Below, in pieces: positions 18,920-28,894 of a stretch of DNA of 64,000 nt. Source of the DNA: Sulfuriferula nivalis (GTDB lineage Bacteria > Pseudomonadota > Gammaproteobacteria > Burkholderiales > Sulfuriferulaceae); NCBI RefSeq assembly GCF_009937995.1, contig NZ_AP021881.1, forward strand, positions 1,984,001-2,048,000. The letters run 5' to 3'. Under the pieces are notes generated by a model that saw only the letters and a program-made list of their open reading frames with translations, was not told the origin of the DNA and did no database searches. The position numbers were made by a program, and so were the translations under genes. The first letter of the stretch is position 1, and each line of letters opens with the position of its first letter.

Positions 18920-19960
18920 ATGAAACCCAGTACTACTATCATCATCGGCGGCGGTATTATCGGCTTGGCAACGGCATTCCGTTTAGCTGCTAAGGGTGCA
19001 CAGGTCACCATAGTTGAACGCAATACTTGTGGTGCCGAATCTTCTTGGGCAGGCGGTGGCATTTTATCGCCCTTAATGCCGTGGCAGTATGCGCCAGAGG
19101 TAAATGCGTTATGCAACGCAGGAATAGCCCGGTACGCAGACTGGGTAGCTGAAATCCAAACATGCAGTGGCATCGACCCTGAATACTGGGTCAGCGGCAT
19201 GCATGTGCTGGCTCCATTTGACAAAGCCGCAGCTCAAGTGTGGTGTGAAGCAAATAATTGGCAATATAAGCTAGACGATAGCGAACTATGGCTACCTGAT
19301 GTAGCGCAAGTACGTAATCCTCGCCTGATCAAATCACTGCGTGCTGCGGTTCTGGCGCGAGGTGTACGATTAGTAGAAAACACAGAAATCATCAATATTG
19401 ATATAGCAAATAATTGCGTAAAAAGCATTACAACTCAGAAAGGAAAACTATTTGCCGATACGTTCATTACTTGTGCTGGCGCATGGAGCCAACAAGTATT
19501 AGCAAGCACACCACCCATCAAAACAATCAAACCCATGCGCGGGCAAATGGTGTTGTTCAAAGCCCCGGTGGGTACGCTGCAATCTGTGATGTATCAGCAA
19601 GGCGTATATTTGATCCCGCGCCTGGATGGGCATATTCTGGTTGGAAGTACGGTGGAAGATGTGGGATTCGATAAAGCCACAGATAGCAAAACAAGGGAAC
19701 AATTGGCCACAGCCGCGTTTGCCATGCTACCAGCTCTACGCAATGCTGAATTTATTCAACACTGGAGCGGTTTGCGACCCGGTTCACCCGATAACATACC
19801 GACCATTGCTCGCCATCCCGAGATAGCTAATTTGTATGTTAACGCAGGCCATTTTCGTTATGGCGTGACCATGGCGCCGATTAGTGCAGATTTGATCGCA
19901 GAATTAATATCTGGACATACCCTGAGTATGGATATATCAGCATATCAATGGCGAGAGTAA
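18920..19960 (+). CDS. thiO: glycine oxidase ThiO
   Basis: A 346-residue FAD-dependent amine oxidase of the DAO family. The N-terminal IIIGGGIIGLATAFRLA is the FAD-binding fold, followed by SSWAGGGILSPL (about residues 37-48), typical of ThiO. ITCAGAW, PMRGQM, the YLIPRLDGHILVGST segment and HWSGLRPGSPDN are also conserved. ThiO oxidises glycine to iminoglycine for the thiazole half of thiamine. No thiamine-pyrophosphate riboswitch was seen upstream. It lies between the pilin and flagellar blocks, ends 3 bp from fliE, and no other thiamine gene is nearby. Confidence 0.93.
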   Translation: MKPSTTIIIGGGIIGLATAFRLAAKGAQVTIVERNTCGAESSWAGGGILSPLMPWQYAPEVNALCNAGIARYADWVAEIQTCSGIDPEYWVSGMHVLAPFDKAAAQVWCEANNWQYKLDDSELWLPDVAQVRNPRLIKSLRAAVLARGVRLVENTEIINIDIANNCVKSITTQKGKLFADTFITCAGAWSQQVLASTPPIKTIKPMRGQMVLFKAPVGTLQSVMYQQGVYLIPRLDGHILVGSTVEDVGFDKATDSKTREQLATAAFAMLPALRNAEFIQHWSGLRPGSPDNIPTIARHPEIANLYVNAGHFRYGVTMAPISADLIAELISGHTLSMDISAYQWRE

Positions 19961-19963
19961 CGC

Positions 19964-20305
19964 CTAAACTTGCATATTCATAATCGTTGTGTAAGCTGCA
20001 ACAAGTTTATTTCGTACTTGCACGGTTTCCTGGAATGAGATATTTGCTTTTTGCATGGATATCATAACTTCTGACAAACTCACTTTATCATCCCCCATTG
20101 CAAAATTCTGCCCTAATTGCGCGGCTTGCTGCTGAGTTTGACTCACTTGATCCAAAGAATTTTTGAGCGCATCAGCAAAGCCCATTTTAGGCGTGCCCTG
20201 CTCTGCCTGCACAGGGTCCGAGCCACCTTGTGCACGGGCTGCGGCAGCCTTAAGCTGGCTGACCATCGCTTCAATTTTACTGGTATCTATACCGCCTGTT
20301 ATCAT
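19964..20305 (-). CDS. fliE: flagellar hook-basal body protein FliE
   Basis: A 113-residue protein of usual length. FADALKNSLDQVSQTQQ (about residue 48) and the C-terminal SLSEVMISMQKANISFQ followed by VRNKLVAAYTTIMNMQV are the FliE signature. FliE joins the MS ring to the rod and is secreted by the flagellar export apparatus. It is transcribed alone on the minus strand, divergent from fliF across about 176 bp, and meets thiO tail to tail. Confidence 0.96.
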   Translation of the reverse strand: MITGGIDTSKIEAMVSQLKAAAARAQGGSDPVQAEQGTPKMGFADALKNSLDQVSQTQQQAAQLGQNFAMGDDKVSLSEVMISMQKANISFQETVQVRNKLVAAYTTIMNMQV

Positions 20306-20481
20306 GATGACACTCCAATATTCATACTATAATTAACATATTAGGTCACAACCATCGTGCTTTAGGTTAAGATTAGCGCGGTAAATCCTATTCTATTCGG
20401 TTGATTAAATTCATACTGAATGTAGATAATAAACACACATATTCGTTTAATTTAACCAATCTCAACTCAACGGGGCACACC

Positions 20482-22164
20482 ATGGCGGCAGAAGGCGAAA
20501 TAGTCGCTACACCAGGATTCGCAAATTTTGCGACGTCATCTATTGGGCGCAAACTATTTTTGATGGTAGGCATCGCTGCCGTGATTGCAGTCATGGCTGG
20601 CGTATGGATGTGGAGCCAGAAACCTGACTATCGTGTTTTATTTTCCAATTTTAGCGACAAAGACGGTGGCTCCATCGTTGCTGCGCTAGAACAAATGAAC
20701 GTGCAATATAAATATGCTGAAGGTGGTGGAGCAATTCTGGTTCCCGCTGATCAAGTTCATGATTTACGTTTAAAACTGGCATCGCAAGGCTTGCCTAAAG
20801 GTGGCAATGTCGGTTTTGAGTTGATGGAAAATCAAAAACTAGGCACCTCACAGTTTCTTGAACAAGTTAATTTCCAACGTGCAATTGAAGGTGAACTGGC
20901 ACAAACCATAGAAGCAGTTAACGCAGTTCAATCAGCACGAGTACACCTTGCATTACCTAAAGCTTCAGTTTTTGTACGCGATCAACAAAAACCAACTGCA
21001 TCAATTTTGCTTAATCTGCAGCCAGGGCGTGCGCTTGATGTTGGCCAAGTCAGCGCTATCGTGCATCTGGTTGCCAGCAGTGTGCCGGATCTGACACCCT
21101 CCAATGTCACTATCGTTGATCAGAATGGCAATTTGCTATCCGACAGCAGCACTAAATTATCTACCAATGGCATGGACCCCAATCAACTCAAATATGTACA
21201 AGCACTACAAGACGATGTAGCTAAACGTATAGAATCTATAGTTGCCCCCATCGTCGGCGCTGCAAATGTTCACGCTGAAGTAACTGCTGATGTCGATTTC
21301 TCACACAGTGAACAGGCGGCAGAAAGCTACAAACCAAATCAGACACCCGACAGCGCTACTGTGCGTAGCACACAAACCAGCGAATCCAGCAATGGCAGTG
21401 GTAATGCAAGTGGTATCCCAGGCGCAGCAACTAATCAACCCCCAGCGCCCGCAACCGCACCGATAACTGCGCCCCCTTCAGCTATCGCTGCTGCTGCAGC
21501 CGCTGCAAACACTGCTGCCAGCAGTAGTACTGCAGCACCTGCTACGACACAGAAAGACGCTACGATTAATTATGAGGTTGATAAAACCATACGTTATGTT
21601 CAACAGCCTATGGGCGGATTAAAACGCCTTTCAGTGGCTGTCGTGGTTAACTACAAACAAACCACAGACAAAGCTGGCAAGGTTAAAAACGTACCATTAA
21701 CCTCCGCAGAGCAGGCACAAATTAGCGACTTGGTAAAAGAGGCCATGGGCTACAGCCAAGCACGTGGCGACACGCTAAATATCGTGAACAGTCAGTTCTT
21801 GGTTAATAAGGAAGAGGCTATTCCAGAAACCCCTATCTGGAAACAACCTGACAACATTAATATGGCCAAAGAAATGGGCAAATACCTGCTTGCATTCATA
21901 GCCATTCTGTATTTGTATAAAAAAGTACTTAAACCCTTAATAGAAAAATTCAATGAACCGGCACGCAGACATCACACCAATGCACAGGGTGAAGACATGG
22001 AGGATGATGAAGATGGTAGTGAAGTACATTTATCTAGCGCAGCACACACACCTCCACCTGGCAGTTCATACCAGAGCCATCTTGAGAATGCCAAACAGAT
22101 GGCAAAAGAGAATCCTAAAGTTGTCGCTAGCGTCGTAAAAGTATGGGTGAATGGTAATGAGTAA
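20482..22164 (+). CDS. fliF: flagellar MS-ring protein FliF
   Basis: About 560 residues from the ATG at 20482; a TTG at 20401 would add 27 residues of no family likeness. An inner-membrane segment lies at about residues 25-45 and a second at about 470-490. Ring-building motifs include DYRVLFSNFSDKDGG, GLPKGGNVGFE and ALPKASVFVRDQ. Between the ring motifs and the second membrane segment there is a Pro/Ala-rich, low-complexity stretch (about residues 310-355) in the periplasmic part. The C-terminal tail binds FliG. It overlaps fliG by 8 bp. First gene of the fliF-R operon. Confidence 0.96.
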   Translation: MAAEGEIVATPGFANFATSSIGRKLFLMVGIAAVIAVMAGVWMWSQKPDYRVLFSNFSDKDGGSIVAALEQMNVQYKYAEGGGAILVPADQVHDLRLKLASQGLPKGGNVGFELMENQKLGTSQFLEQVNFQRAIEGELAQTIEAVNAVQSARVHLALPKASVFVRDQQKPTASILLNLQPGRALDVGQVSAIVHLVASSVPDLTPSNVTIVDQNGNLLSDSSTKLSTNGMDPNQLKYVQALQDDVAKRIESIVAPIVGAANVHAEVTADVDFSHSEQAAESYKPNQTPDSATVRSTQTSESSNGSGNASGIPGAATNQPPAPATAPITAPPSAIAAAAAAANTAASSSTAAPATTQKDATINYEVDKTIRYVQQPMGGLKRLSVAVVVNYKQTTDKAGKVKNVPLTSAEQAQISDLVKEAMGYSQARGDTLNIVNSQFLVNKEEAIPETPIWKQPDNINMAKEMGKYLLAFIAILYLYKKVLKPLIEKFNEPARRHHTNAQGEDMEDDEDGSEVHLSSAAHTPPPGSSYQSHLENAKQMAKENPKVVASVVKVWVNGNE

Positions 22165-23155
22165 TGACAGTATTAATAAAGCAGCGATTTTGATGCTATC
22201 GCTAGGTCAGGATGAAGCTGCGGAGGTAATGAAACATCTGGGTCCGCGTGAAGTGCAGAAGCTGGGTGAAGCCATGTCTCAAATGAAAGCTGTGGCCCAT
22301 GAGGATATTGCTGGCGTACTCAGCGATTTCAATGCTATTACAGCGCAAACAACGGGCATAGGTGAAGACTCAGACGAGTATATTCGAGCTGTGATGACAC
22401 AAGCTCTGGGAACTGACAAAGCAGCGTCCTTACTGAATCGCATCCTGGGCGGCAATGACTCAAGCGGCATCGAAAGCCTGAAGTGGATGGATGCAGAATC
22501 TGTTGCTGATTTAATTTTAAATGAACACCCCCAGATCATTGCGACTATTTTGGTGCATCTTGAACGTGATCAAGCCTCTGAGGTTCTCACCCATTTTACT
22601 GAACGGCTTCGTAATGATGTGCTATTACGTATTGCCACCCTGGATGGTGTCCAGCCAGCAGCGTTACACGAACTGAATGACGTACTTACCAAGCTCTTGT
22701 CAGGCAATTCCAACAATATCAAAAAAGCGCCTATGGGCGGCACACGCACAGCGGCAGACATACTTAACTTCCTGAGTGGCGCAATCGAGACATCCGCAAT
22801 GGAGGCATTGCGCAACTATGACAGCGACATGGCACAGAAAGTCATGGACGAGATGTTTGGATTTGAAAATCTGCTGGAAATTGATGATCGCGGCATACAG
22901 TTGTTATTGCGTGAAGTGCAGTCAGATGCGCTTATCATTGCACTCAAAGGCGCACCACCAGAATTGCGCGATAAAATCCTGAAAAACATGTCTCAACGCG
23001 CGGCCGAAATGATGCGCGAGGATCTGGAATCTAAAGGCCCCGTACGAGTATCGGATGTTGAAGCACAACAAAAAGCCATCTTAGTAATCGTTCGCCGCCT
23101 TGCTGATGAAGGTCAGATTGCCCTAGGTGGCAAAGGTGACGAGGCTTTCTTGTAA
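22157..23155 (+). CDS. fliG: flagellar motor switch protein FliG
   Basis: About 332 residues of normal length. The N-terminal domain (KAAILMLSLGQDEAAEVM) binds FliF, the middle domain carries EHPQIIATILVHL, and the C-terminal torque helix contains MFGFENLLEIDDRGIQLLLR with the charged residues that meet the stator. It ends in a charged LADEGQI segment. An ATG two codons earlier exists at 22151, but GGGTGA is spaced better for the ATG at 22157. It overlaps fliF; fliH follows after 3 bp. Confidence 0.96.
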   Translation: MSNDSINKAAILMLSLGQDEAAEVMKHLGPREVQKLGEAMSQMKAVAHEDIAGVLSDFNAITAQTTGIGEDSDEYIRAVMTQALGTDKAASLLNRILGGNDSSGIESLKWMDAESVADLILNEHPQIIATILVHLERDQASEVLTHFTERLRNDVLLRIATLDGVQPAALHELNDVLTKLLSGNSNNIKKAPMGGTRTAADILNFLSGAIETSAMEALRNYDSDMAQKVMDEMFGFENLLEIDDRGIQLLLREVQSDALIIALKGAPPELRDKILKNMSQRAAEMMREDLESKGPVRVSDVEAQQKAILVIVRRLADEGQIALGGKGDEAFL

Positions 23156-23158
23156 ATC

Positions 23159-23860
23159 ATGTCCAATACACCTAAAGAACAACTCACCGCCTATCAACGC
23201 TGGGAGATGGCAGCATTTGATGAGAATGGCAACAGTTCCAACACCAAAGGTGGCACTCAAGGTGCAGATGAACTGGCGGCTATAACTGAAAAGGCACGGC
23301 GTGAAGGATATACCAAAGGATTGTCAGAGGGTTTTCAAAATGGGCATAGCGAAGGCTTAGCCACCGCTCTAGCCGAAGGTAAAATACAGGTCGACAACAC
23401 CATAGCTCAGCTAACCACTCTGTTAAATAATCTTAATGATGAAATCGCCCTTGCCGATCTGGCGATATCTGCAGATTTACTGGCACTTGCACTCGATATA
23501 GCGCAAGCCATGATCAGAACCGCATTAAACGTGCAACCTGACTTAGTCATTCCCGTCATCAGTGAAGCTATACACGACCTGCCTAACTTACAACAGCACT
23601 CTAAAATTTTCCTGCACCCCAGTGACGCCGCGATCGTAAAATCTCATCTGAGCAATGAACCTCATCATTGGAGGATTATTGAAGATGATGAAATTACACC
23701 TGGTGGATGTCGTATAGATACACAAAGCAATCAAATTGACGCCACCATGCAAGGGCGCTGGCAACGTATTGCCAAAAATCTGAATGTAAACAGTCACTGG
23801 CTTAATAAGCCACCAGAAGAAACAGTTGACGCAGATCCGACTGCCACGCTAAAAAAATGA
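23159..23860 (+). CDS. fliH: flagellar export ATPase regulator FliH
   Basis: A 233-residue protein. The N-terminal [11 protein letters not shown] (about residues 11-21) carries the Trp region that docks FliH to the export gate and C ring. A GxxxG-like run ([25 protein letters not shown], about 44-68, written here as short glycine repeats) forms the long coiled stalk. The C-terminal domain contains [14 protein letters not shown], shared with the V-ATPase E-subunit family. It overlaps fliI by 4 bp, as partners in one complex. Confidence 0.93.
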   Translation: MSNTPKEQLTAYQRWEMAAFDENGNSSNTKGGTQGADELAAITEKARREGYTKGLSEGFQNGHSEGLATALAEGKIQVDNTIAQLTTLLNNLNDEIALADLAISADLLALALDIAQAMIRTALNVQPDLVIPVISEAIHDLPNLQQHSKIFLHPSDAAIVKSHLSNEPHHWRIIEDDEITPGGCRIDTQSNQIDATMQGRWQRIAKNLNVNSHWLNKPPEETVDADPTATLKK

Positions 23861-25263
23861 ACTCAGCGAATCTGCATACCCACCGTTGGCAAGCCTATTT
23901 ACGCCAATCTTCGCAGCTAGTCTCCGCCACACAGACTATAAATATTGCTGGCAGAGTCACTCGTGTAGCTGGATTGGTAATGGAGGCTGTAGGGTTAAAA
24001 TTACCTGTTGGCAGCGCCTGTATCATACCGCTCAACAGTGGCGCACAACTTGAAGCAGAAGTCGTTGGATTTGACGGTGATAAACTATTCCTGATGCCAC
24101 AAAGTGATGTAGAAGGTATCATCCCAGGCACACCGGTATTTCCTTTAGCCGTCAGCGCCGCTCAGCTTGCACCCATTTCAGGCTCAGATTCCCCCAAGCG
24201 CAGGTCGATTGATAGAACCAGACACTTGCCGGTAGGCGCCGCATTATTAGGCCGGGTACTCGATGGTGCTGGTCGCCCCCTCGACCAACTTGGTCCGCTA
24301 CCCAGTATGGATAGTGCCCCACTCACCGTACGCGCGGCCAATCCTTTAGGTCGCGCACCAATTACCGAAATACTCGACGTCGGGGTTCGTGCCATTAACA
24401 GCTTACTTAGTGTAGGACGTGGGCAACGCATGGGTTTGTTTGCTGGTTCAGGCGTAGGTAAAAGCGTCTTACTTGGCATGATGGCGCGCTATACCAGCGC
24501 TGATGTGATCGTAGTCGGACTGATCGGAGAACGCGGCCGCGAAGTAAAAGAATTTATCGAGCAAATTCTTGGTGAAGTAGGTTTAGCGCGCTCTGTCGTC
24601 ATCGCAGCTCCCGCTGACACACCACCACTCATGCGTTTACAAGGCGCCGCTTATGCGACCACTATTGCTGAGTACTTTCGTGATCAAGGATTAAATGTAC
24701 TGCTGATCATGGATTCACTCACACGATACGCCATGGCACAGCGTGAAATCGCCTTGGCAATAGGTGAACCACCTGCTACAAAGGGCTATCCACCTTCTGT
24801 TTTCGCCAAACTTCCCACTCTGGTAGAACGCGCAGGTAATGGCAAAGTAGGTGGTGGCTCCATTACTGCTTTTTATACTGTACTCACCGAGGGTGACGAT
24901 CAACAGGATCCAATTGCAGATGCAGCTCGTGCGATCCTCGATGGACATATCGTGCTCAACCGCAGCCTGGCTGAAAGTGGTCACTATCCCGCAATTGATG
25001 TTGAACAATCCATTAGTCGTGCTATGCACAATATTACCAGCGAACAGCACCAACAGGCTGCCCGCCGCTTAAAACAGCTTTATGCCAGCTTTGAGCGCAA
25101 CCGTGATTTAATAAACGTAGGTGCATACAGTAAGGGTAGCGACCCGCTAGTTGATGAAGCAATTGCTAAACATGCCAAAATAGAGCACTTCCTACAACAA
25201 AATATCAATGAAAGTGCAAGCATACAGGAGAGTTTAGGGCAACTTTCGGCTCTATTCGAGTGA
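23857..25263 (+). CDS. fliI: flagellum-specific export ATPase FliI
   Basis: A 468-residue AAA/F1-type ATPase. The Walker A motif [13 protein letters not shown] is at about residues 190-202, [13 protein letters not shown] follows, and the Walker [15 protein letters not shown] is at about 285-298. [18 protein letters not shown] is diagnostic of FliI/type III ATPases. It forms a hexamer under the export gate and is regulated by FliH. It overlaps fliH by 4 bp; fliJ begins 54 bp later. Confidence 0.97.
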   Translation: MNSANLHTHRWQAYLRQSSQLVSATQTINIAGRVTRVAGLVMEAVGLKLPVGSACIIPLNSGAQLEAEVVGFDGDKLFLMPQSDVEGIIPGTPVFPLAVSAAQLAPISGSDSPKRRSIDRTRHLPVGAALLGRVLDGAGRPLDQLGPLPSMDSAPLTVRAANPLGRAPITEILDVGVRAINSLLSVGRGQRMGLFAGSGVGKSVLLGMMARYTSADVIVVGLIGERGREVKEFIEQILGEVGLARSVVIAAPADTPPLMRLQGAAYATTIAEYFRDQGLNVLLIMDSLTRYAMAQREIALAIGEPPATKGYPPSVFAKLPTLVERAGNGKVGGGSITAFYTVLTEGDDQQDPIADAARAILDGHIVLNRSLAESGHYPAIDVEQSISRAMHNITSEQHQQAARRLKQLYASFERNRDLINVGAYSKGSDPLVDEAIAKHAKIEHFLQQNINESASIQESLGQLSALFE

Positions 25264-25317
25264 TTGAATTTTTAGAAATACGCTAGAATGGACTAAATAC
25301 TGCCACAGGTGAGTGAG

Positions 25318-25776
25318 ATGTCTAACCCTAATGCGATACAGACATTAATTGAATTAAGCACACGCGAAGTCGATGAGCATGCCAAACGACTCGGATTGGC
25401 TATGCGCGCACAAGTAGAACAAGAAGAAAAACTGACACTACTACTCCAATACCGTGATGATTATGCTAATCGCTGCCAAGCCAATCTAAGTACAGGCTTA
25501 AGTACCACCGACTATCAAAATTACCGTATTTTTCTTAATAAATTAGAAGATGCGATTGCTGGACAACATGAGGTAATCAAAGCGGCTATCCACAAAGTCA
25601 CTTTTGAAAAACACAATTGGCAGACTGCCGAACGTAAACGCATGTCCTATGATGCGCTAGCCCAACGCAGTCAATTACAGGCACAACAACAAGCAGCAAA
25701 ACGGGATCAAAAAGAAACAGATGAATATGCCAACCGTGCATTTGCTAACAAAATTCACCAAGCGAACCGAACCTAA
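25318..25776 (+). CDS. fliJ: flagellar export chaperone FliJ
   Basis: About 152 residues, almost entirely charged alpha-helix and predicted as an antiparallel coiled coil, the fold of FliJ. The family-like block is EKHNWQTAERKRMSYDALAQR (about residues 100-120), followed by a Gln-rich stretch and the ending NKIHQANRT. A GTG at 25309 is in frame, but GGTGAG just before the ATG at 25318 favours the latter. FliJ works as the stalk of the FliI ATPase ring. Identification rests on position plus helical character. Confidence 0.88.
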   Translation: MSNPNAIQTLIELSTREVDEHAKRLGLAMRAQVEQEEKLTLLLQYRDDYANRCQANLSTGLSTTDYQNYRIFLNKLEDAIAGQHEVIKAAIHKVTFEKHNWQTAERKRMSYDALAQRSQLQAQQQAAKRDQKETDEYANRAFANKIHQANRT

Positions 25777-25811
25777 TAGTCAGTTAATGCCGAAAACGGA
25801 AGGACATCATC

Positions 25812-26888
25812 ATGACCATCACAGTGAAACCCATAACACCCACACAACAAAGTGCCAATGCAGATAATAAAGTGTCAGACAACAGCTCACCCGATGTTCC
25901 ATTTGGCCACGTATTAGCCAAAGAAGTTGCGCAGCACCAGCCAACTAAATCTAATGATGCAAACAAAAAATCTGCGGACCAGAATACCAAATCTGCTGAT
26001 GCGACTGACTCTGCAAATCAACCACAAACTCCTGCACAGCTCTCAAGCGAGATGCTGGCCATGATGGGCATACAACAAGTTCCATCAACAGGTGCATCAG
26101 CGACACCAACCCTGCCATCAGCTGATAGCAACAGCATTTCCACAAGCAATGGAATTGGCAAAAAAATAACGTCACTTACCGATAAGTTAGCACCAACCAA
26201 TAGCAACCTATCTGCCACAACGACCCTGCCCAATACAGATAAATCAGCAGCTTTGGCAGGTCTCGCCGACGATAAATCATCAGCCAAGCTAACTGGCAAA
26301 ACTGACCCAGCAACTTTTTCTGATCTATTAAAATCGGCAGAATCAACCAAAGAACGCATGACTGTCACGCAGGCAGATCTTCCCACTATTCCACAGATAC
26401 AAACATCAGCAACCAACTTGGTAGCAAGCAATCCGGGAATGATCATCAACGATAAAATCAGTGCTCGTGTAGGTACGCCAGCGTGGGATCAATCGCTAAG
26501 CCAGAAGATAGTATGGATGTCAAACAATGCCCAACAAACAGCATCGCTTACACTGAACCCACCGGATTTAGGCCCACTTCAAATTGTACTTAGCGTAAAC
26601 AATGACCAGGCAAATGCCACATTCATCGCAGCGCAACCAGAAGTCAGACTGGCTATAGAAGCCGCTATGCCTAAATTACGCGAAATGATGAGTGATGCAG
26701 GCATACAGTTAGGTCAAGCTAATGTAAGTTCTGGAAACACACCTCAACAAAATAATAGCCAACAAAACAGCCCAGCGTCGAACAATAGTCAACCTTTGCA
26801 TAGCATTGAAGATAACATTTCACTCAACACCACACATAGAAGTGCAAATATCACCACTGGACTAGGATTGGTTAATACATTTGCATAA
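25812..26888 (+). CDS. fliK: flagellar hook-length control protein FliK
   Basis: A 358-residue protein. The N-terminal two thirds is a Ser/Thr/Ala/Asp-rich, probably disordered ruler. The C-terminal Flg_hook domain is recognised by ASLTLNPPDLGPLQIVL (about residues 242-258) and AAMPKLREMMSDAGIQLGQ (about 285-303). The last 45 residues are Asn/Gln/Ser-rich. FliK measures hook length and switches export specificity. It follows fliJ by 35 bp; a GGAAGGA site precedes its ATG. Confidence 0.93.
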   Translation: MTITVKPITPTQQSANADNKVSDNSSPDVPFGHVLAKEVAQHQPTKSNDANKKSADQNTKSADATDSANQPQTPAQLSSEMLAMMGIQQVPSTGASATPTLPSADSNSISTSNGIGKKITSLTDKLAPTNSNLSATTTLPNTDKSAALAGLADDKSSAKLTGKTDPATFSDLLKSAESTKERMTVTQADLPTIPQIQTSATNLVASNPGMIINDKISARVGTPAWDQSLSQKIVWMSNNAQQTASLTLNPPDLGPLQIVLSVNNDQANATFIAAQPEVRLAIEAAMPKLREMMSDAGIQLGQANVSSGNTPQQNNSQQNSPASNNSQPLHSIEDNISLNTTHRSANITTGLGLVNTFA

Positions 26889-26943
26889 ATTTACCATTAC
26901 AATATGGGTGCCATGTAAACCTAAACACAACGAGGAGTAATAA

Positions 26944-27444
26944 ATGTCAAAAGCACCCGCAAAACCAGCAGCAGATGAAGCAGAAGCACCACCAGTTAAA
27001 TCAAAGAAGATGTTATTCATCATTATTGGTGCGGTTTTAGTATTAGCCATCGGTGGTGGGGTTGCCGCCTATTTTTTAACACAAAAACCAGCTGATCCTC
27101 ATGCAGAAAAAAAACATGAGCCTGCCAAGCCCCCTGTTTTTGTGCCAATGGATAACTTTGTCGTTAATTTATCAGGGGAAGATAGTGAAAAGTACTTGCA
27201 AGTAGCCATGACTATGCAAGTTGCTGACGAAGCTGAAGGGGAAGAAATTAAAGTACATATGCCACAAATTCGTAGTCGCATATTGTTGTTATTAGCAAGC
27301 CAAAATGCTGCTGATCTTCTCACTGATGCAGGTAAAAACAAATTAATCGCCAACATTGTTACTGAAGTCAACAAACCATTTGATCCACATGGTGAGCCAA
27401 ATAAAATTTCTGGCGTTTTCTTTACATCATTCGTTATTCAATAA
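26944..27444 (+). CDS. fliL: flagellar basal body-associated protein FliL
   Basis: A 166-residue inner-membrane protein. The N-terminal tail is Ala/Pro/Lys-rich, one membrane segment runs at about residues 24-43 (MLFIIIGAVLVLAIGGG), and the periplasmic domain contains PMDNFVVNLSG, LQVAMTMQV and a C-terminal SGVFFTSFVIQ typical of FliL. It surrounds the stators and increases torque. It has a strong ribosome-binding site (GAGGAG) and is 6 bp upstream of fliM. Confidence 0.95.
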   Translation: MSKAPAKPAADEAEAPPVKSKKMLFIIIGAVLVLAIGGGVAAYFLTQKPADPHAEKKHEPAKPPVFVPMDNFVVNLSGEDSEKYLQVAMTMQVADEAEGEEIKVHMPQIRSRILLLLASQNAADLLTDAGKNKLIANIVTEVNKPFDPHGEPNKISGVFFTSFVIQ

Positions 27445-27450
27445 TTCATC

Positions 27451-28452
27451 ATGGCTGAAAATTTCCTATCTCAAGACGAAGTTGACGCGCTACTGAAAGG
27501 CGTAACTGGCGAACAAGATGATGTTGAGGTAGCGGAAGATACAGCTGGCGTACGTCCATACAACCTCGCTACACAGGAGCGAATAGTACGTGGACGTATG
27601 CCCACTCTGGAAATTATTAATGAGCGTTTTGCACGCTTATTCAGAATAGGTTTATTCAGTTTCATGCGACGGACCGCTGAAATTTCAGTTGGACCGGTTA
27701 AAGTAAGCAAATACAGTGAATTTATCCGTAATCTGGTGGTACCAACCAACCTTAACCTGGTGCAAATCAAACCGCTACGCGGCACTGCGCTCATCGTATT
27801 TGAGCCTACTTTAGTATTCATGATCATCGACAACTTGTTCGGCAGTGATGGTCGTTTCCACACACGGGTTGAGGGTCGTGATTTTACGCAAACTGAGCAA
27901 CGCATTATTCAGCGCGTATTGAATATATTTTTTGAAAACTATGAAAAATCCTGGTCTCATATTTACAACATAGAATTTGAATACATACGTTCGGAAATGA
28001 ATACGCAGTTTGCCAATATTGCTACGCCGAATGAAGTAGTAGTAACAACCACATTTTCCATCGAAATAGGCCCTATGCATGGAGACATCCATGTTTGCAT
28101 GCCCTATTCCATGGTCGAACCTATACGTGACTTGCTAACCAGCACACTCCAAGGTGAAACCATGGATGTGGATAAGCGCTGGACCAAAATGATGACTCAG
28201 CAGATCCAAACAGCTGAAATCGAACTAGTTGCTAACATGGGTTCTGCAGATACCACGCTCGGCAAAGTATTAAATATGCAAGTCGGTGACATTATTCCAT
28301 TAAAAATTCCTGAAACCATATTAGCCACAGTTGATAACGTTCCTGTTATGGAATGTAAATATGGCACACGCAATGGTCAATTTGCATTACGTGTAGAAAA
28401 GCTCATTGCTTACAGCACAGAAGAAACGCCTAAAGGAGATAAAAATGGCTGA
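27451..28452 (+). CDS. fliM: flagellar motor switch protein FliM
   Basis: A 333-residue C-ring protein. The N-terminal FLSQDEVDALLKGV (about residues 4-17) is the CheY-P docking segment. The middle CheC-like domain contains ERIVRGRMPTLEIINERFAR and the GGxG-equivalent FGSDGRFHTRVEGR. The C-terminal SpoA domain ends at GQFALRVE. Binding of phosphorylated CheY here reverses rotation. Its last 8 bp overlap fliN, whose ribosome-binding site (AAAGGAGAT) lies inside fliM. Confidence 0.97.
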   Translation: MAENFLSQDEVDALLKGVTGEQDDVEVAEDTAGVRPYNLATQERIVRGRMPTLEIINERFARLFRIGLFSFMRRTAEISVGPVKVSKYSEFIRNLVVPTNLNLVQIKPLRGTALIVFEPTLVFMIIDNLFGSDGRFHTRVEGRDFTQTEQRIIQRVLNIFFENYEKSWSHIYNIEFEYIRSEMNTQFANIATPNEVVVTTTFSIEIGPMHGDIHVCMPYSMVEPIRDLLTSTLQGETMDVDKRWTKMMTQQIQTAEIELVANMGSADTTLGKVLNMQVGDIIPLKIPETILATVDNVPVMECKYGTRNGQFALRVEKLIAYSTEETPKGDKNG

Positions 28453-28894
28453 AGACACAACAACCGAACCCGCAGCTGATGATTGGGGTGCTGCGATGGC
28501 TGAACAAGCCGAAGCAGATAGTGCAGCTGATGATTGGGGTGCTGCAATGGCTGAACAAACACAGGCTGAAGCGGCACCTGCGGCAAATGCGATATTTAAA
28601 GAGTTCACAGGTAACAACACACCTGAAACGCACAACGATATCGATTTCATTCTCGATATTCCAGTACAACTGACGGTAGAACTGGGGCGTACGAAAATAG
28701 CAATTAAAAACCTGCTTCAACTTGCCCAAGGTTCAGTGGTCGAGCTAGCAGGTATGGCAGGTGAACCTATGGATATCCTTATTAATGGATTCCTCATTGC
28801 TCAAGGCGAAGTCGTCGTGGTCAATGACAAATTCGGTATACGTGTGACTGACATTATCAGTCCCGCTGAACGCATTCGCAAATTAAACAAATGA
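28445..28894 (+). CDS. fliN: flagellar motor switch protein FliN with duplicated N-terminal motif
   Basis: A 149-residue C-ring protein from the ATG at 28445, which has an AAAGGAGAT site in front; a TTG further up at 28406 is inside fliM. The C-terminal SpoA domain (about residues 70-149) is standard: DIPVQLTVELGRTK, LLQLAQGSVVEL, ITDIISPAERI-like ending. The N-terminal tail has a 17-residue unit containing DDWGAAMAEQ repeated twice in tandem (about residues 10-38). Single-copy versions of this D-W-A-E-Q motif occur in other FliN proteins. The 149-residue length is slightly above the family norm because of the repeat. Confidence 0.95.
   Translation: MAEDTTTEPAADDWGAAMAEQAEADSAADDWGAAMAEQTQAEAAPAANAIFKEFTGNNTPETHNDIDFILDIPVQLTVELGRTKIAIKNLLQLAQGSVVELAGMAGEPMDILINGFLIAQGEVVVVNDKFGIRVTDIISPAERIRKLNK
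28472..28558 (+). repeat. 51-bp-period tandem repeat inside fliN
   Basis: Two copies of a 36-bp unit, 28472-28507 and 28523-28558, differ at one third-position base (GCG versus GCA) and are offset by 51 bp, so the frame is kept. Each encodes AADDWGAAMAEQ. Near-perfect DNA identity points to a recent in-frame duplication. Confidence 0.9.

Noticed and set aside
20306-20481. Sigma-54 or sigma-28 promoters between fliE and fliF
   Set aside because: No TGGCAC-N5-TTGC or TAAAGTTT-N11-GCCGATAA match on either strand; only loose A/T-rich boxes.
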